A stretch of DNA of 64,000 bases from Deefgea salmonis (GTDB lineage Bacteria; Pseudomonadota; Gammaproteobacteria; Burkholderiales; Chitinibacteraceae). A program made the position numbers and the translations under genes. The notes under the pieces were generated by a model. That model ran no database searches and had not been told where the DNA came from. It was given only the letters and a program-made list of their open reading frames with translations. Below, in pieces: positions 18,230-28,100 of this stretch (position 1 is the first letter of the stretch; each line of letters begins with the position of its first letter). The DNA lies in assembly GCF_020531905.1 (NCBI RefSeq), contig NZ_JAJAWG010000002.1, forward strand, positions 1 through 64,000, read 5' to 3'.

Positions 18230-18754
18230 ATGAGTGCAGTACGAGTATTAGGCCAGATTACGATTCCTGAATCGCTTAAGCAAAACCTTGGCGAAATTCG
18301 CCAAACACGCAGTTCGGCGTTTGCCGCCAAAGGCGTGATTGAAGTGCACTATTTTCCGCAAGGCAATCCCAACCTGCCGACGGGGGATGCGTGGCAGCTG
18401 GATGCGGAAAAAACCGCATTTGGCATCGCCGTATTAAATCGTTTGGGCCTTGCGCCCGAATATATGCACGACGCCAATTTGATGGGCTATGCCCAGCTTG
18501 ATCCGCATACCGATATTGGCTTTTTGGTGCAAAACGAGCCCGTCGCGTTTTTGCATGTGGTACTGCAAGGCGAGGGCGTGCTGCGAATGACTGGCGCGAG
18601 TAATCCACTTGAGCAAGCCACTGCAGTGAGCGAAGGCATGGTCTTTATCCTTAACCCAGAAATCGAACACGCTTTTGGCGACTGCCCAGATATTTTATTT
18701 TCGCTATCGATGGTCGTGCCCCGCTCGAAAATGGCGGAGTTGACGTTGGTTTGA
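18230..18754 (+). CDS. Uncharacterised protein, possibly cupin-like
   Basis: This 174-residue soluble protein is not recognised. The middle (about 95-160) reads like a beta-barrel cupin: FLHVVLQGEGVLRM, then EGMVFILNPEIEHAF, with His residues in positions cupins use for metal. The match is weak, and no HxH(x)nE motif is complete. A good ribosome site (GAGG) precedes the ATG. It stands alone, between REP/GGGTAT repeats on one side and a terminator on the other. Confidence 0.6.
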   Translation: MSAVRVLGQITIPESLKQNLGEIRQTRSSAFAAKGVIEVHYFPQGNPNLPTGDAWQLDAEKTAFGIAVLNRLGLAPEYMHDANLMGYAQLDPHTDIGFLVQNEPVAFLHVVLQGEGVLRMTGASNPLEQATAVSEGMVFILNPEIEHAFGDCPDILFSLSMVVPRSKMAELTLV

Positions 18755-19130
18755 TGCGGATGATGCGCCTGCGTAGGGGACAATGAGTGAAACGAATTGC
18801 GCCGAATAAACGTGGAGCAACAACCCAGTGTGATTCAAGCATTACTCATTTTATAAACAGATTGATTCAATTTACGTAAAAGCCGGTGCAATTCGCTAAA
18901 GCTCATTGCCCCCTACGATTGCGGCTTACGAGCTATTGGTTAATGTCCAAGAGTTGAGTCAGGAATATACGAATTGGTATGAATAAAAAAACCGGCGTGA
19001 AGCCGGTTTTTTTATTTGATGCATCATTTTAGCGAGCGAAACGCGATTGGGCGCGAAGCTAGCGGCGACGTGTACGTTGAGTACATGAGCCGCGCAGTGA
19101 CAAAGCCCAGACGCGTTGCAGCCGCTATTG
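18755..19130. other. Intergenic region between 18754 and ilvC
   Basis: Apart from the terminator at 18984-19013 no gene, RNA or repeat is recognised. Open frames here are short and lack ribosome sites. Confidence 0.5.
18984..19013. terminator. Bidirectional terminator downstream of ilvC
   Basis: A stem of AAACCGGC against GCCGGTTT with a GTGAA loop is flanked by A7 and T7 runs, so it can end transcription in either direction. It serves ilvC (minus) and possibly the gene at 18230 (plus). Confidence 0.8.
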
Positions 19131-20214
<1,084 letters not shown>

Positions 20215-20266
20215 TTATTAGTTTTTAATTAGCTAGCGGTTTCAGCTGGCTTGAAATCGCATTCTC

Positions 20267-20354
20267 GTAGGAGCGGGCTTGCCCGCGAAGACACTGTTTG
20301 TAGAGCCACTTCACTCCGTATTGACACTGCTTTCGCGGGCAAGCCCGCTCCTAC
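20267..20354. repeat. REP-I pair (BIME-like), copy 2
   Basis: GTAGGAGCGGGCTTGCCCGC and the inverted GCGGGCAAGCCCGCTCCTAC enclose about 48 bp. Nearly identical in layout to the copy at 18045. It fills the gap between ilvN and ilvC and may stabilise or punctuate the ilv transcript. Confidence 0.88.
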
Positions 20355-20365
20355 AGTGCTAATCG

Positions 20366-20857
20366 TTATAGTTTCAAGATCCGTTCGCCACGGCCAATGC
20401 CAGAGGCACCGGTGCGCACGGTTTCTAAAATCGCTGATTGATCGAGCGCGCTGATGAAAGCGCTGAGCTTTTCACCCGTGCCAGTCAGTTCAATCGTATA
20501 GGTTTTTTCGGTCACGTCGATGATGCGCCCACGGAAAATATCCGCCATGCGTTTCATTTCGTCGCGATCTTTGCCGGTGGCGCGTACTTTAATGAGCATC
20601 AGTTCACGCTCAATGTGATCGGCCTCGTTCAGGTCGATCACTTTAACCACTTCAATCAGCTTGTTGAGCTGCTTGGTGATTTGTTCGATCACATCTTCCG
20701 AGCCATGCGTGACAATCGTCATGCGGCTCATGGTTGGATCTTCGGTGGTTTGCACCGTCAGTGAATCAATATTGTAGCCACGAGCCGAAAACAGCCCCGT
20801 TACGCGCGAGAGCGCACCGGCTTCGTTTTCAATCAGGACAGATAAAATATGGCGCAT
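20366..20857 (-). CDS. ilvN: Acetolactate synthase, small regulatory subunit
   Basis: This 163-residue ACT-domain protein gives valine feedback control to the large subunit. The N-terminal ACT motif LSVLIENEAGALSRVTGLFSARGYNID is typical of the IlvH/IlvN family. The frame opens at ATG 20863, but the AAGGAG site, formed over the ilvI stop, is only 2 bases from it. ATG 20857 (MRHILSVL) has an 8-base spacing and matches homologues. It is translationally close to ilvI (about 12 bp). Confidence 0.94.
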   Translation of the reverse strand: MRHILSVLIENEAGALSRVTGLFSARGYNIDSLTVQTTEDPTMSRMTIVTHGSEDVIEQITKQLNKLIEVVKVIDLNEADHIERELMLIKVRATGKDRDEMKRMADIFRGRIIDVTEKTYTIELTGTGEKLSAFISALDQSAILETVRTGASGIGRGERILKL

Positions 20858-20869
20858 GTTCATCTCTCC

Positions 20870-22630
20870 TTAGCAAAGATTGCCGTAATCACGGTTGTTT
20901 TCAAATGGCGTGAGCTGCATTGATTGCATATGCGGCGGCAAGTCCATTTGGTTAAGCCCTTTGCCGTTTTGGATCATTGGGAACACATTGGCTTTTGGAT
21001 TGGTTAAGAAATCCATAAATACCAAGCGCTCTTTCATCGCAAACGCTTCGCGTAGTGCCGGCTCTACGTCGGCTGGCTTAGTGATTTGCATACCAACGTG
21101 ACCATAAGCTTCAGCCAATTTCACAAAATCAGGTAGCGCATCGACATACGACTCGGAATAACGCGTGCCGTAGAAGAACTCTTGCCATTGACGAACCATA
21201 CCCAAGTAGCCGTTGTTCAGATTAATAATCTTCACAGGCGTGTGGTACTGCTTGCACGTCGACAATTCTTGGATATTCATCTGGATCGAGCCGTCGCCGG
21301 TGATACAAGCCACATCCGCATACGGATTAGCCAGTTGCGCACCCATCGCGGCAGGTAAACCAAAGCCCATCGTGCCCAAGCCGCCCGAGTTAATCCATTG
21401 GCGTGGACGGTTAAATTGATAATATTGCGCGGTAAACATTTGATGCTGGCCAACGTCGGAGGTGATAATCGCATCGCCACCGGTGACTTCAAATAGTTTT
21501 TGCATCACAAATTGCGGCTGAATAATTTCGTCGTCTTGTGGATACCACAAGCTTTTCGGCGCACGCCATTCGTTAATTTGGTCCCACCACGCATTCAAGG
21601 CTTTTTCGCTTGGACGGGCGTTGGTTTCTTTAAGTACGGCGATCAGATCTTTCAGTACGTCTTTCACGTCGCCAACAATCGGCACGTCAACTTTAACGCG
21701 TTTGGCAATCGACGATGGATCGATGTCGATTTGTACGATGCGTTTGTTTTGCGACAAAAACTGCGCCGGATTAGAGATTACTCGGTCGTCAAAACGTGCA
21801 CCGATGGCAATAATCGTATCGGCATAATGCATCGCCATATTGGCTTCGTAAGTACCGTGCATACCGAGCATGCCGACAAACAGCGGGTCCGATCCCGGAT
21901 AAGCGCCCAAACCCATCAGCGTATTAGTACATGGCACGTTGAGCATGCGCACCAACTCAGTGACTTCTTCTGAGGCATTGCCCAAGATCGCGCCGCCGCC
22001 AACATAAATGAACGGACGTTTCGCTTCAGAGAGTAATTGCGCTGCTTTTTTGATCTGCCCTGGATGGCCTTTCACCGGTGGGTTATAGCTGCGAATCGAG
22101 ACCGATTTAGGGTACTCAAAAACCGCTTTGGCTTGCGTCACATCTTTCGGCACATCAATCACCACCGGGCCGGGACGACCTGTGGTGGCAATGTAAAACG
22201 CTTTTTTGATCGTTGTTGCTAGATCTTTAACGTCTTTGACTAAAAAATTATGCTTCACAATCGGGCGTGAACAGCCAACCATATCGACTTCTTGGAAGGC
22301 GTCTGAGCCAATCGATGGCGTACCGACTTGGCCAGAAATCACCACCATTGGAATCGAGTCCATAAACGCTGTGGCAATGCCGGTTAAAGCATTGGTAGCG
22401 CCTGGGCCCGATGTCACTAACGCGACGCCAATTTTATCGCTGGATCGTGAGTAAGCATCAGCGGCATGAACGGCAGCTTGTTCATGACGAACGAGTACGT
22501 GTTTGAATTTATTTTGTTTGAAAATCGCATCATAGATTTCCAAAACCGCGCCGCCGGGATAGCCGAATACAAATTCGACATTTTCTTCGGCAAGACAGCG
22601 CGCAAGAATTTCAGCGCCCGAGATCTGCAT
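20870..22630 (-). CDS. ilvI: Acetolactate synthase, large catalytic subunit
   Basis: This 586-residue ThDP/FAD enzyme makes acetolactate or acetohydroxybutyrate from pyruvate (and 2-ketobutyrate). The N-terminal ThDP domain has the catalytic glutamate in VRHEQAAVHAADAYSR. The C-terminal domain carries the GDGSIQMNIQELST...NNGYLGM Mg-ThDP motif. Length is typical. AGGA precedes the ATG. No clear leucine/valine-rich leader peptide or attenuator is visible upstream, so control is not evident from the sequence. Confidence 0.96.
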   Translation of the reverse strand: MQISGAEILARCLAEENVEFVFGYPGGAVLEIYDAIFKQNKFKHVLVRHEQAAVHAADAYSRSSDKIGVALVTSGPGATNALTGIATAFMDSIPMVVISGQVGTPSIGSDAFQEVDMVGCSRPIVKHNFLVKDVKDLATTIKKAFYIATTGRPGPVVIDVPKDVTQAKAVFEYPKSVSIRSYNPPVKGHPGQIKKAAQLLSEAKRPFIYVGGGAILGNASEEVTELVRMLNVPCTNTLMGLGAYPGSDPLFVGMLGMHGTYEANMAMHYADTIIAIGARFDDRVISNPAQFLSQNKRIVQIDIDPSSIAKRVKVDVPIVGDVKDVLKDLIAVLKETNARPSEKALNAWWDQINEWRAPKSLWYPQDDEIIQPQFVMQKLFEVTGGDAIITSDVGQHQMFTAQYYQFNRPRQWINSGGLGTMGFGLPAAMGAQLANPYADVACITGDGSIQMNIQELSTCKQYHTPVKIINLNNGYLGMVRQWQEFFYGTRYSESYVDALPDFVKLAEAYGHVGMQITKPADVEPALREAFAMKERLVFMDFLTNPKANVFPMIQNGKGLNQMDLPPHMQSMQLTPFENNRDYGNLC

Positions 22631-23027
22631 GGGATAAGTCCTGAGTCAATCGTTGATCGGTTGGTGCAAGCTGCTAGTTAGCAGCAGGCAACTATTGAAG
22701 AGCATTCAATAGGCAATGCCGCGCTTGTAAGCTTTATCAGCTCATCTATTTGAGCGGGCATTTTATTAACTGGACTTGCCGCAGTTCACTGGCTTGTGGC
22801 CATCAAGAACGAAGTGTGATGCGCTTGCGGTGTCGATCCAGTGCCCCTGCCGTCTGTTTAAACGACCGGTCGCTATAGTGACTTTGTGTAGGGGGTTAAA
22901 GGTAAACGATAGGCTTTATTTTGGCAAGTTTTTCTGGCTGAATATTTTTGCTTTTGTTAGTATCAATCCCCTGTTTTTGCTGGCTATTTGGCAGCAGTTT
23001 TACGCGTCCCTGTTTTGGAGTCCAAGT
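22631..23027. other. Divergent intergenic region between ilvI and the sigma factor gene
   Basis: Two short dyads (GCTGCTA...TAGCAGC near 22670 and CTATTGAA...TTCAATAG near 22692) lie within 85 bp of the ilvI start. The plus-strand frame of the sigma gene stays open through here and encodes a hydrophobic stretch, but without a convincing start. No attenuator or T-box is recognised. Confidence 0.45.
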
Positions 23028-23594
23028 TTGGCAAGTCAGCAGCAATTAAATGATTTTTTAGCCAGCGTCGAGCGCCGTGCATGGCGGCAAGCGCAGTACG
23101 CCGTGCGCGATCATGAGCACGCTTTGGATATTGTGCAAGATGCCATGCTCAAATTAGCCACGCGTTATGCTGACAAGCCCGCGTCTGAATGGCCGATGTT
23201 GTTTCAAACTATCTTGCAAAATACGATACGAGACTTTCTCCGTCGGAATAAATTGCGTCAATTTTGGGTGAGTTTGTATTCTAAATTTTCGTCTCATTCT
23301 GATGATGAAACTGACTCAGCCGATCCACTGTCCTATGTGCCGCACTGCAGCGAGCTCAATCCCAGCGCAGAACAGACGGTTTTGCAGCAGCAAAATATGG
23401 CGTTAATCGAAGAAGGGCTGGCTTTATTGCCAGCACGTCAACGCGAAGCCTTCTTGCTGCGTTATTGGGAGGAGATGGATGTGCAAGAAACCGCGCAAGT
23501 GATGGGCTGCTCAGTGGGGAGTGTCAAAACGCATTGTTCGCGTGCCTGCCATACCTTGGCCGATTGGCTTAAACAACAGGGGCTCACCCTATGA
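23028..23594 (+). CDS. RNA polymerase sigma factor, ECF-like (sigma-70 family)
   Basis: The 188-residue protein has sigma region 2 (ALDIVQDAMLKLATRY) and region 4 (LPARQREAFLLRYWEEMDVQETAQVMGCSVGSVKTHCSRA), separated by an acidic linker. A TTG start at 23028 is chosen because GGAG stands about 8 bases upstream. The frame is open as far as 22776, but the extra residues are unlike sigma factors. It heads a four-gene overlapping operon with DUF3619, DUF3106 and RDD proteins, a set conserved in betaproteobacteria. The DUF3619 protein is a likely anti-sigma partner by position. Confidence 0.9.
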   Translation: MASQQQLNDFLASVERRAWRQAQYAVRDHEHALDIVQDAMLKLATRYADKPASEWPMLFQTILQNTIRDFLRRNKLRQFWVSLYSKFSSHSDDETDSADPLSYVPHCSELNPSAEQTVLQQQNMALIEEGLALLPARQREAFLLRYWEEMDVQETAQVMGCSVGSVKTHCSRACHTLADWLKQQGLTL

Positions 23595-23941
23595 ATGAAT
23601 TGAATGAAGCAAAGCAGCAGCATTTAGCACAGTTAAGTCGGCAGGTAGCGGATGCGCCGATTCCTGAAGAGATTCGTGCCCGTTTAATTCAGGCGCGCCA
23701 AGCGGCGGTAGCACAGGCGGGGATGCCACATTCTCGCGCGAGCGAGGTGTTAGCGCTGGTTAATGCCCACCCTAAAATCAGCATGGTCAGCGTATTGCTG
23801 GTGCTGTTATTGAGTGTCACTTTCGTGCAACAGCAGCAGGCCAAACCAATGACCAGCTCGATTGATTTGGCTTTATTAAGTAGCGATGTGGCAATGGACG
23901 ATTTACTCGACCCCACTTTATTGGATGCGCCGCCACGATGA
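23591..23941 (+). CDS. DUF3619 membrane protein, candidate anti-sigma factor
   Basis: This 116-residue protein has a soluble N-terminal half, a single membrane helix near residues 58-76 and a short acidic tail. That is the layout of many anti-sigma factors, and the gene overlaps the sigma factor gene by 4 bases. The family name is descriptive only. Function as an anti-sigma factor is inferred from context and topology. Confidence 0.72.
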   Translation: MNELNEAKQQHLAQLSRQVADAPIPEEIRARLIQARQAAVAQAGMPHSRASEVLALVNAHPKISMVSVLLVLLLSVTFVQQQQAKPMTSSIDLALLSSDVAMDDLLDPTLLDAPPR

Positions 23942-24321
23942 AACGATGGATGATATTGCTGTGTACCGTATTGGTTTGGAGTGCTGCGGCGCAGGCCGCG
24001 CCCGCTTGGTCTGAGTTAACGCCAGCTCAACGCGAAGTATTAAGCGCCATGCAAACGCAGTGGGATGGTTTGCCCAATGAAGATCAGCAACGATTTTCGC
24101 TTTTGGCTTTGCGCTTTGCGCAAATGCCGCCGCATCATCAAGAAAAAATGCGGGCGCGTTTAAATCGATGGGCCACGTTAAGCCCTGAGCAACGTGAGCG
24201 CGCGCGCGAAAACTACCAGCGTTTGCAAGCGATGTCGCCCGAAGAGCGCCAAAAACTGATGCAACATCGCCATCAACGACGAGCCAGCCAAGCTTGCTGT
24301 AATTCACCAAAGACGGAGTAG
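23938..24321 (+). CDS. DUF3106 secreted protein
   Basis: The 127-residue protein has a signal peptide (cut near APA, residue 22) followed by a helical, arginine/glutamine-rich body. The body repeats WxxLxPxQRxxxxxxxxxW motifs: WSELTPAQREVLSAMQTQW, WATLSPEQRERARENYQRL. This is the hallmark of DUF3106, an unstudied periplasmic family. It overlaps the DUF3619 gene by 4 bases. Confidence 0.8.
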   Translation: MKRWMILLCTVLVWSAAAQAAPAWSELTPAQREVLSAMQTQWDGLPNEDQQRFSLLALRFAQMPPHHQEKMRARLNRWATLSPEQRERARENYQRLQAMSPEERQKLMQHRHQRRASQACCNSPKTE

Positions 24322-24328
24322 GGCCAAT

Positions 24329-24886
24329 ATGCTAATTAGCGCGGGTTTAACACGCCGTTTTGTGTCGTTTTTGTATGAGATTTTATTACTCACCGCCTTG
24401 TTACTGATTGCTGAAGGGCTGTTTCAAGGTGGCTTTCAGCTGATTTCTGGCCAAGCGGTGACCGAATTGAGTGCTTATCCTTGGCTTAATGCACTTAATT
24501 TTGTGTGGCTGACGCTGGTGACCCTATTGTATTTTGGCTGGTGCTGGCTGCGCGGCGGGCAAACCTTGGCGATGAAAACTTGGCGCTGCCGCTTGCTGAT
24601 GCAAGACGGCGCCAATTTAACGCCTAAAGCGGTGTTGATTCGTTTTGCGCTGGCGAGCGCCTGTTATCTGCCGTTATTGCCGATTTATCTGTTGGCGCGT
24701 AAGCAGCCGGAATATCAACTGGGCTTATATATTGCGGGCGGCTTATTTGTATTGCCGTTTATTTGGGCGTTATTCGATGGTGATCGGCAATTTATTTACG
24801 ATCGTTTTGCCAACACCCGCACGGTGTTTTTTCCCAAAGAAGTGCCGTCAAAATACGCCCAGCCAAGTCAGGATGAGGCTGTGTAG
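24329..24886 (+). CDS. RDD family inner-membrane protein
   Basis: This 185-residue protein starts with the RDD-like segment AGLTRRFVSFLYEILLLTALL and has about four membrane helices. A conserved arginine/aspartate-containing QFIYDRFANTRTV stretch is near the C-terminus. RDD proteins are of unclear function; some are linked to ion exchange or stress. It is the last gene of the sigma operon, 7 bp after the DUF3106 gene, and is followed by a strong terminator. Confidence 0.85.
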   Translation: MLISAGLTRRFVSFLYEILLLTALLLIAEGLFQGGFQLISGQAVTELSAYPWLNALNFVWLTLVTLLYFGWCWLRGGQTLAMKTWRCRLLMQDGANLTPKAVLIRFALASACYLPLLPIYLLARKQPEYQLGLYIAGGLFVLPFIWALFDGDRQFIYDRFANTRTVFFPKEVPSKYAQPSQDEAV

Positions 24887-24919
24887 TCTATTGGGCTAAA
24901 GCGCAGGCATTTAGCGACG

Positions 24920-24965
24920 AAAAAACCGTTGTCACTGGTGTATGAAGCAGTGCAACGGTTTTTTT
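24920..24965. terminator. Bidirectional terminator between RDD gene and lnt
   Basis: AAAAAACCGTTG pairs with CAACGGTTTTTT, with an additional CACT/AGTG inner pair. Runs of A and T on both sides suit both convergent transcripts. Confidence 0.82.
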
Positions 24966-24974
24966 ATGCCGGTT

Positions 24975-26438
24975 TTAGTTTTGACGACTACGCAAAAATG
25001 CCAGTACTAGCAGCGCTACCAACAAGCCAATCACTGGTTTATCACCGGCCCATTGATACGGTGTATGGCCTTGCATATGGCGCACTTCGCCTTCTAAAAC
25101 CGCTTGGGTTTGCTCGGGCAAGCTGCTGACAATCCGGCCTTTGGCATCAATAATCGCCGTTTTACCCGTGTTGGTGGCGCGGATCAGGTAGCGACCGTTT
25201 TCGAGCGCGCGGGCGCGCGCCATTTGCGCGTGTTGCTCGGCCGCCCAAGAGCCATCAAACCACGCCATATTGGTAAAGTTAGTCAGTAATGTGGCGTTGG
25301 CGGCGTTAATGCGGATTTCGTCGCCAAAAACGTCTTCGTAGCAAATATTGGCCGCGATTTGCCCGCCGTTGAGATTGAATGGCGCTTGCGCCAGTGGTGC
25401 GCGTTGAAAACCGCTCATTGGCATTTCAAGCATTTGATACGCCCAGCCAAACAACCACGGTAGCGGAATGTATTCGCCAAAGGGCACCAAATGCGATTTG
25501 GCGTATTGTGTTTGGTTTGGCTCGGCTAAATTCACCACTGAATTTTGGTATTGCTGCGGCTCTGCGCCCCGCGTGGCGACGCCCATTAACAGCGTGGCGG
25601 ATTTTTGCTGGGCGATTTGGCGTAGCTCGGCCAAATAATCAGCAGGAATTTCGTTAAAAAACGACGGAATCGCCGTTTCTGGCAATAAGATCAGTTGCCC
25701 TTTGGCGGCTTGAGTGAGGGTGAGGTAGCTCTGTAGACTGTCAAAATAAAAATCGCTATTCCACTTCATGCTTTGCCCGATATTGCCCTGCAAAACGCTC
25801 ACTTTCACTGGCTCGCCGATGGGGTGCGTCCAATTGATTTTTTGCAGTAATTGGCTGCTACTGAATAGTGCAATCGCCAAACCGAGCGCGAGTTTTTTAT
25901 CCCATAAAAATACGCCAACACTCAAGGCCATTAACCAACCCGCGCCATAACTGCCAATGATAGGGTATAGCCCGCCAAGCCAATCAATCTGTGCGCTACC
26001 GACCGATGCCCAAGGAAATCCAGTAAACAGCCAACCGCGCAGCCATTCACATAAAATAAATAGTGTTGGCGCAATCAGCGTAAAGCGCCAGCTATCGCGG
26101 CAGGGTATTTTCCACGTGAGCCAACCGGCTAACATTGGAAACAAGGCTAAATAAGCGGCAAACAACAGCACCGCGCCCGCAGCAGCGGGTGCTGGCATTT
26201 TGCCGTGGGTATGTAGACTGATGTAAATCCAGCCGGCATTGGCAACGAAATACCCCAGCCCCCAAGCCAAGCCCGGCCATAGCGCTTGCCGCGCCGAACC
26301 GGCGTTTTGCCAACCGGTAAATAAAATCCACAGTGCAATCGGCAGCAACCAAAATTGCGATAAAGGCGCAAAAGCGGCCACAGTGCTAGCACCGGCCAAG
26401 CATTGAATCAGAAGCAAGAGAGTGCGATTTTTAAGCAT
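24975..26438 (-). CDS. lnt: Apolipoprotein N-acyltransferase
   Basis: This 487-residue inner-membrane enzyme adds the third acyl chain to lipoproteins. Several N-terminal membrane helices (to about 195) are followed by a nitrilase-like periplasmic domain. The catalytic triad is visible: Glu in LLPETAIPSF, Lys in YAKSHLVPFGEYIPL, Cys in ANICYEDVFG. It is the last gene of the miaB-phoH-ybeY-corC-lnt series and is separated from corC by about 165 bp of hairpin-forming DNA. Confidence 0.95.
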   Translation of the reverse strand: MLKNRTLLLLIQCLAGASTVAAFAPLSQFWLLPIALWILFTGWQNAGSARQALWPGLAWGLGYFVANAGWIYISLHTHGKMPAPAAAGAVLLFAAYLALFPMLAGWLTWKIPCRDSWRFTLIAPTLFILCEWLRGWLFTGFPWASVGSAQIDWLGGLYPIIGSYGAGWLMALSVGVFLWDKKLALGLAIALFSSSQLLQKINWTHPIGEPVKVSVLQGNIGQSMKWNSDFYFDSLQSYLTLTQAAKGQLILLPETAIPSFFNEIPADYLAELRQIAQQKSATLLMGVATRGAEPQQYQNSVVNLAEPNQTQYAKSHLVPFGEYIPLPWLFGWAYQMLEMPMSGFQRAPLAQAPFNLNGGQIAANICYEDVFGDEIRINAANATLLTNFTNMAWFDGSWAAEQHAQMARARALENGRYLIRATNTGKTAIIDAKGRIVSSLPEQTQAVLEGEVRHMQGHTPYQWAGDKPVIGLLVALLVLAFLRSRQN

Positions 26439-26497
26439 TTTTGGCGTCTAAAGGCGGTGTTGAAGTCGCAAAGTCGTTTGCGCAGCAGGGGCAGTTT

Positions 26498-26528
26498 GGA
26501 TCACGATGCATTGAGTTGATCGTGATCC
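26498..26528. repeat. Perfect 10-bp hairpin between corC and lnt
   Basis: GGATCACGAT (26498-26507) and ATCGTGATCC (26519-26528) enclose an 11-base loop. There is no T-run. It lies in the lnt leader on the minus strand. Confidence 0.6.
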
Positions 26529-26548
26529 ATGGAGATTGAGTCGGTGTT

Positions 26549-26595
26549 GATACTGGGTTTGCCTTGGCATCAATACGGCTGGCAAACGCAGTATC
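26549..26595. repeat. 13-bp interrupted hairpin between corC and lnt
   Basis: GATACTG-gg-TTTGCC (26549-26563) pairs with GGCAAA-cg-CAGTATC (26581-26595). It starts 9 bp after the corC stop on the minus strand and stands next to the hairpin at 26498. Together they may act as an RNA processing or partial termination site. Confidence 0.55.
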
Positions 26596-26603
26596 AAGCC
26601 AGC

Positions 26604-27452
26604 TTAAGCCTCGTGATGCTCGGTGATTTTTTCGAGCAAAATCGAATGCACGCGGCGGCTATCGGCGCGCAAAATTAAGCAACGGTAGCCATGACAATCG
26701 ATACTTTCGCCACGTTTAGGCACATGGCCAAAGCAATCCATCATCACCCCGGCAATGGTGTCAAATTCATCGGTTGGAAAGCGGCTACCGATGGTTTCAT
26801 TCAGATCAGTCAGTTCGGTCACGCCTTTGACGCGCCAATGGCCTTTGCGATCTGGCACCATATTGTCTTCGTCTTCATCTTCGTCGTATTCGTCTTCGAT
26901 ATCGCCGACGATTTGTTCCATGACGTCTTCAATGGTGACTAAACCGGCAACGCCGCCGTATTCATCGACCACAATCGCCATATGGTTGCGATTATTCCGA
27001 AAATCTTTAAGTAGCACATTCAGGCGTTTGGCTTCGGGGATATACACCGCAGGACGCAGCATTTCGCGGACATTAAATTCGCTGTCGCTGGCATAAAAAC
27101 GCAGTAAATCTTTGGCTAGCAACACGCCCAATACATGGTCTTTGCTGCCGTCGATCACCGGAAAGCGCGAGTGGGCGGTTTCAATGACAAAGGGGATAAA
27201 TTCGGCGGGGGAGTCGTTGATGTCGATGACATCCATTTGCGAGCGCGGCACCATCACATCGCGCACTTGCATATCGCCCACATTGAGCACGCCTTCGATC
27301 ATACCGAGGGCATCGGCATCGAGCAGTTGGCGCTCGAAAGCGGTGTGGAGAATTTCAACCAGTTCGCCGCGGTTTTCCGGCTCCCGTAACAGGAAATGGG
27401 TCAATCTTTCTAATAAGCTGGGCTTATAACTCGGGGACGGAACGTCGTCCAT
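26604..27452 (-). CDS. corC: CorC/HlyC family CBS-domain protein
   Basis: The 282-residue cytosolic protein has two CBS domains (about 65-190) and a C-terminal CorC_HlyC domain. It is named for cobalt/magnesium efflux, but its exact role is unproven. The acidic run EDEYDEDEDEDN near residue 190 separates the parts. It lies in the conserved ybeY-corC-lnt order, 62 bp after ybeY. It lacks the membrane DUF21 domain, so it is the soluble (CorC/YbeX) type. Confidence 0.92.
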   Translation of the reverse strand: MDDVPSPSYKPSLLERLTHFLLREPENRGELVEILHTAFERQLLDADALGMIEGVLNVGDMQVRDVMVPRSQMDVIDINDSPAEFIPFVIETAHSRFPVIDGSKDHVLGVLLAKDLLRFYASDSEFNVREMLRPAVYIPEAKRLNVLLKDFRNNRNHMAIVVDEYGGVAGLVTIEDVMEQIVGDIEDEYDEDEDEDNMVPDRKGHWRVKGVTELTDLNETIGSRFPTDEFDTIAGVMMDCFGHVPKRGESIDCHGYRCLILRADSRRVHSILLEKITEHHEA

Positions 27453-27514
27453 AATGCGTATTGCTCCTATGGGTGAATCGCAGCGGAATCGCCCGCAGCG
27501 ATCAATGAGTGAAG

Positions 27515-27991
27515 TTATTCACGCTCGGTCAGATAGGGGTCATCATAACCCAGCTGCGTGACAATTTGGGTTTCGAGCAATTCCATCGCTTCGGCCTCGG
27601 CCTCTTCAAGATGGTCAAAGCCTTGTAAATGCAGCGTACCGTGCACCACCATATGACAATAATGCGCCAATAAAGCTTTGCCTTGCTGCTGCGCTTCACG
27701 CTCAATCACCGCGCCACACAACACCAAGTCGCCCATTAAAGGCTGGCCCGCAACCTGTGGTAATTCATCATCAAAAGTAAACGTGAGTACATTGGTGGCG
27801 TAATCTTTTTGCCGATAATCGCGGTTTAAGCTTTGGCCTTCGTCGGTATCGACAAAGCGCAGCGTGATTTCAGCGTGCTCAATTTGCGCGGACAAGGCGG
27901 CGCTCACCCATTTTTTCAGTAGGCTGCGACGGGGAATGGGGCTGGCATGGCTTTGGTTTTGTATCGTAATAATTTGCACGAGTTTGCTCAT
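27515..27991 (-). CDS. ybeY: Endoribonuclease YbeY (16S rRNA maturation)
   Basis: The 158-residue metalloprotein acts in ribosome quality control and 16S rRNA 3'-end maturation. The zinc motif HGTLHLQGFDH (HxxxHxxxxxH) is complete. It is on the same strand as phoH, as usual, but the customary close spacing is broken by 393 bp of nested repeats. Confidence 0.95.
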   Translation of the reverse strand: MSKLVQIITIQNQSHASPIPRRSLLKKWVSAALSAQIEHAEITLRFVDTDEGQSLNRDYRQKDYATNVLTFTFDDELPQVAGQPLMGDLVLCGAVIEREAQQQGKALLAHYCHMVVHGTLHLQGFDHLEEAEAEAMELLETQIVTQLGYDDPYLTERE

Positions 27992-28100
27992 GGATTGGAG
28001 GTCTTAAAACCTAAATCTTGAATCACAGAGAACACCGAGCCTCACAGAGAAAACCGCTAATTGGAGTTAAAACTAATTCTACTTTGTCACTCCAAAAACC

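Noticed and set aside
22631-22800. Leader-peptide attenuator before ilvI
   Set aside because: I find no branched-chain-rich short peptide and no terminator with a T-run, only two small dyads.
22776-23027. N-terminal extension of the sigma factor frame with a hydrophobic segment
   Set aside because: No start with a ribosome site is visible upstream, and sigma factors lack such a part; the TTG at 23028 with GGAG fits better.
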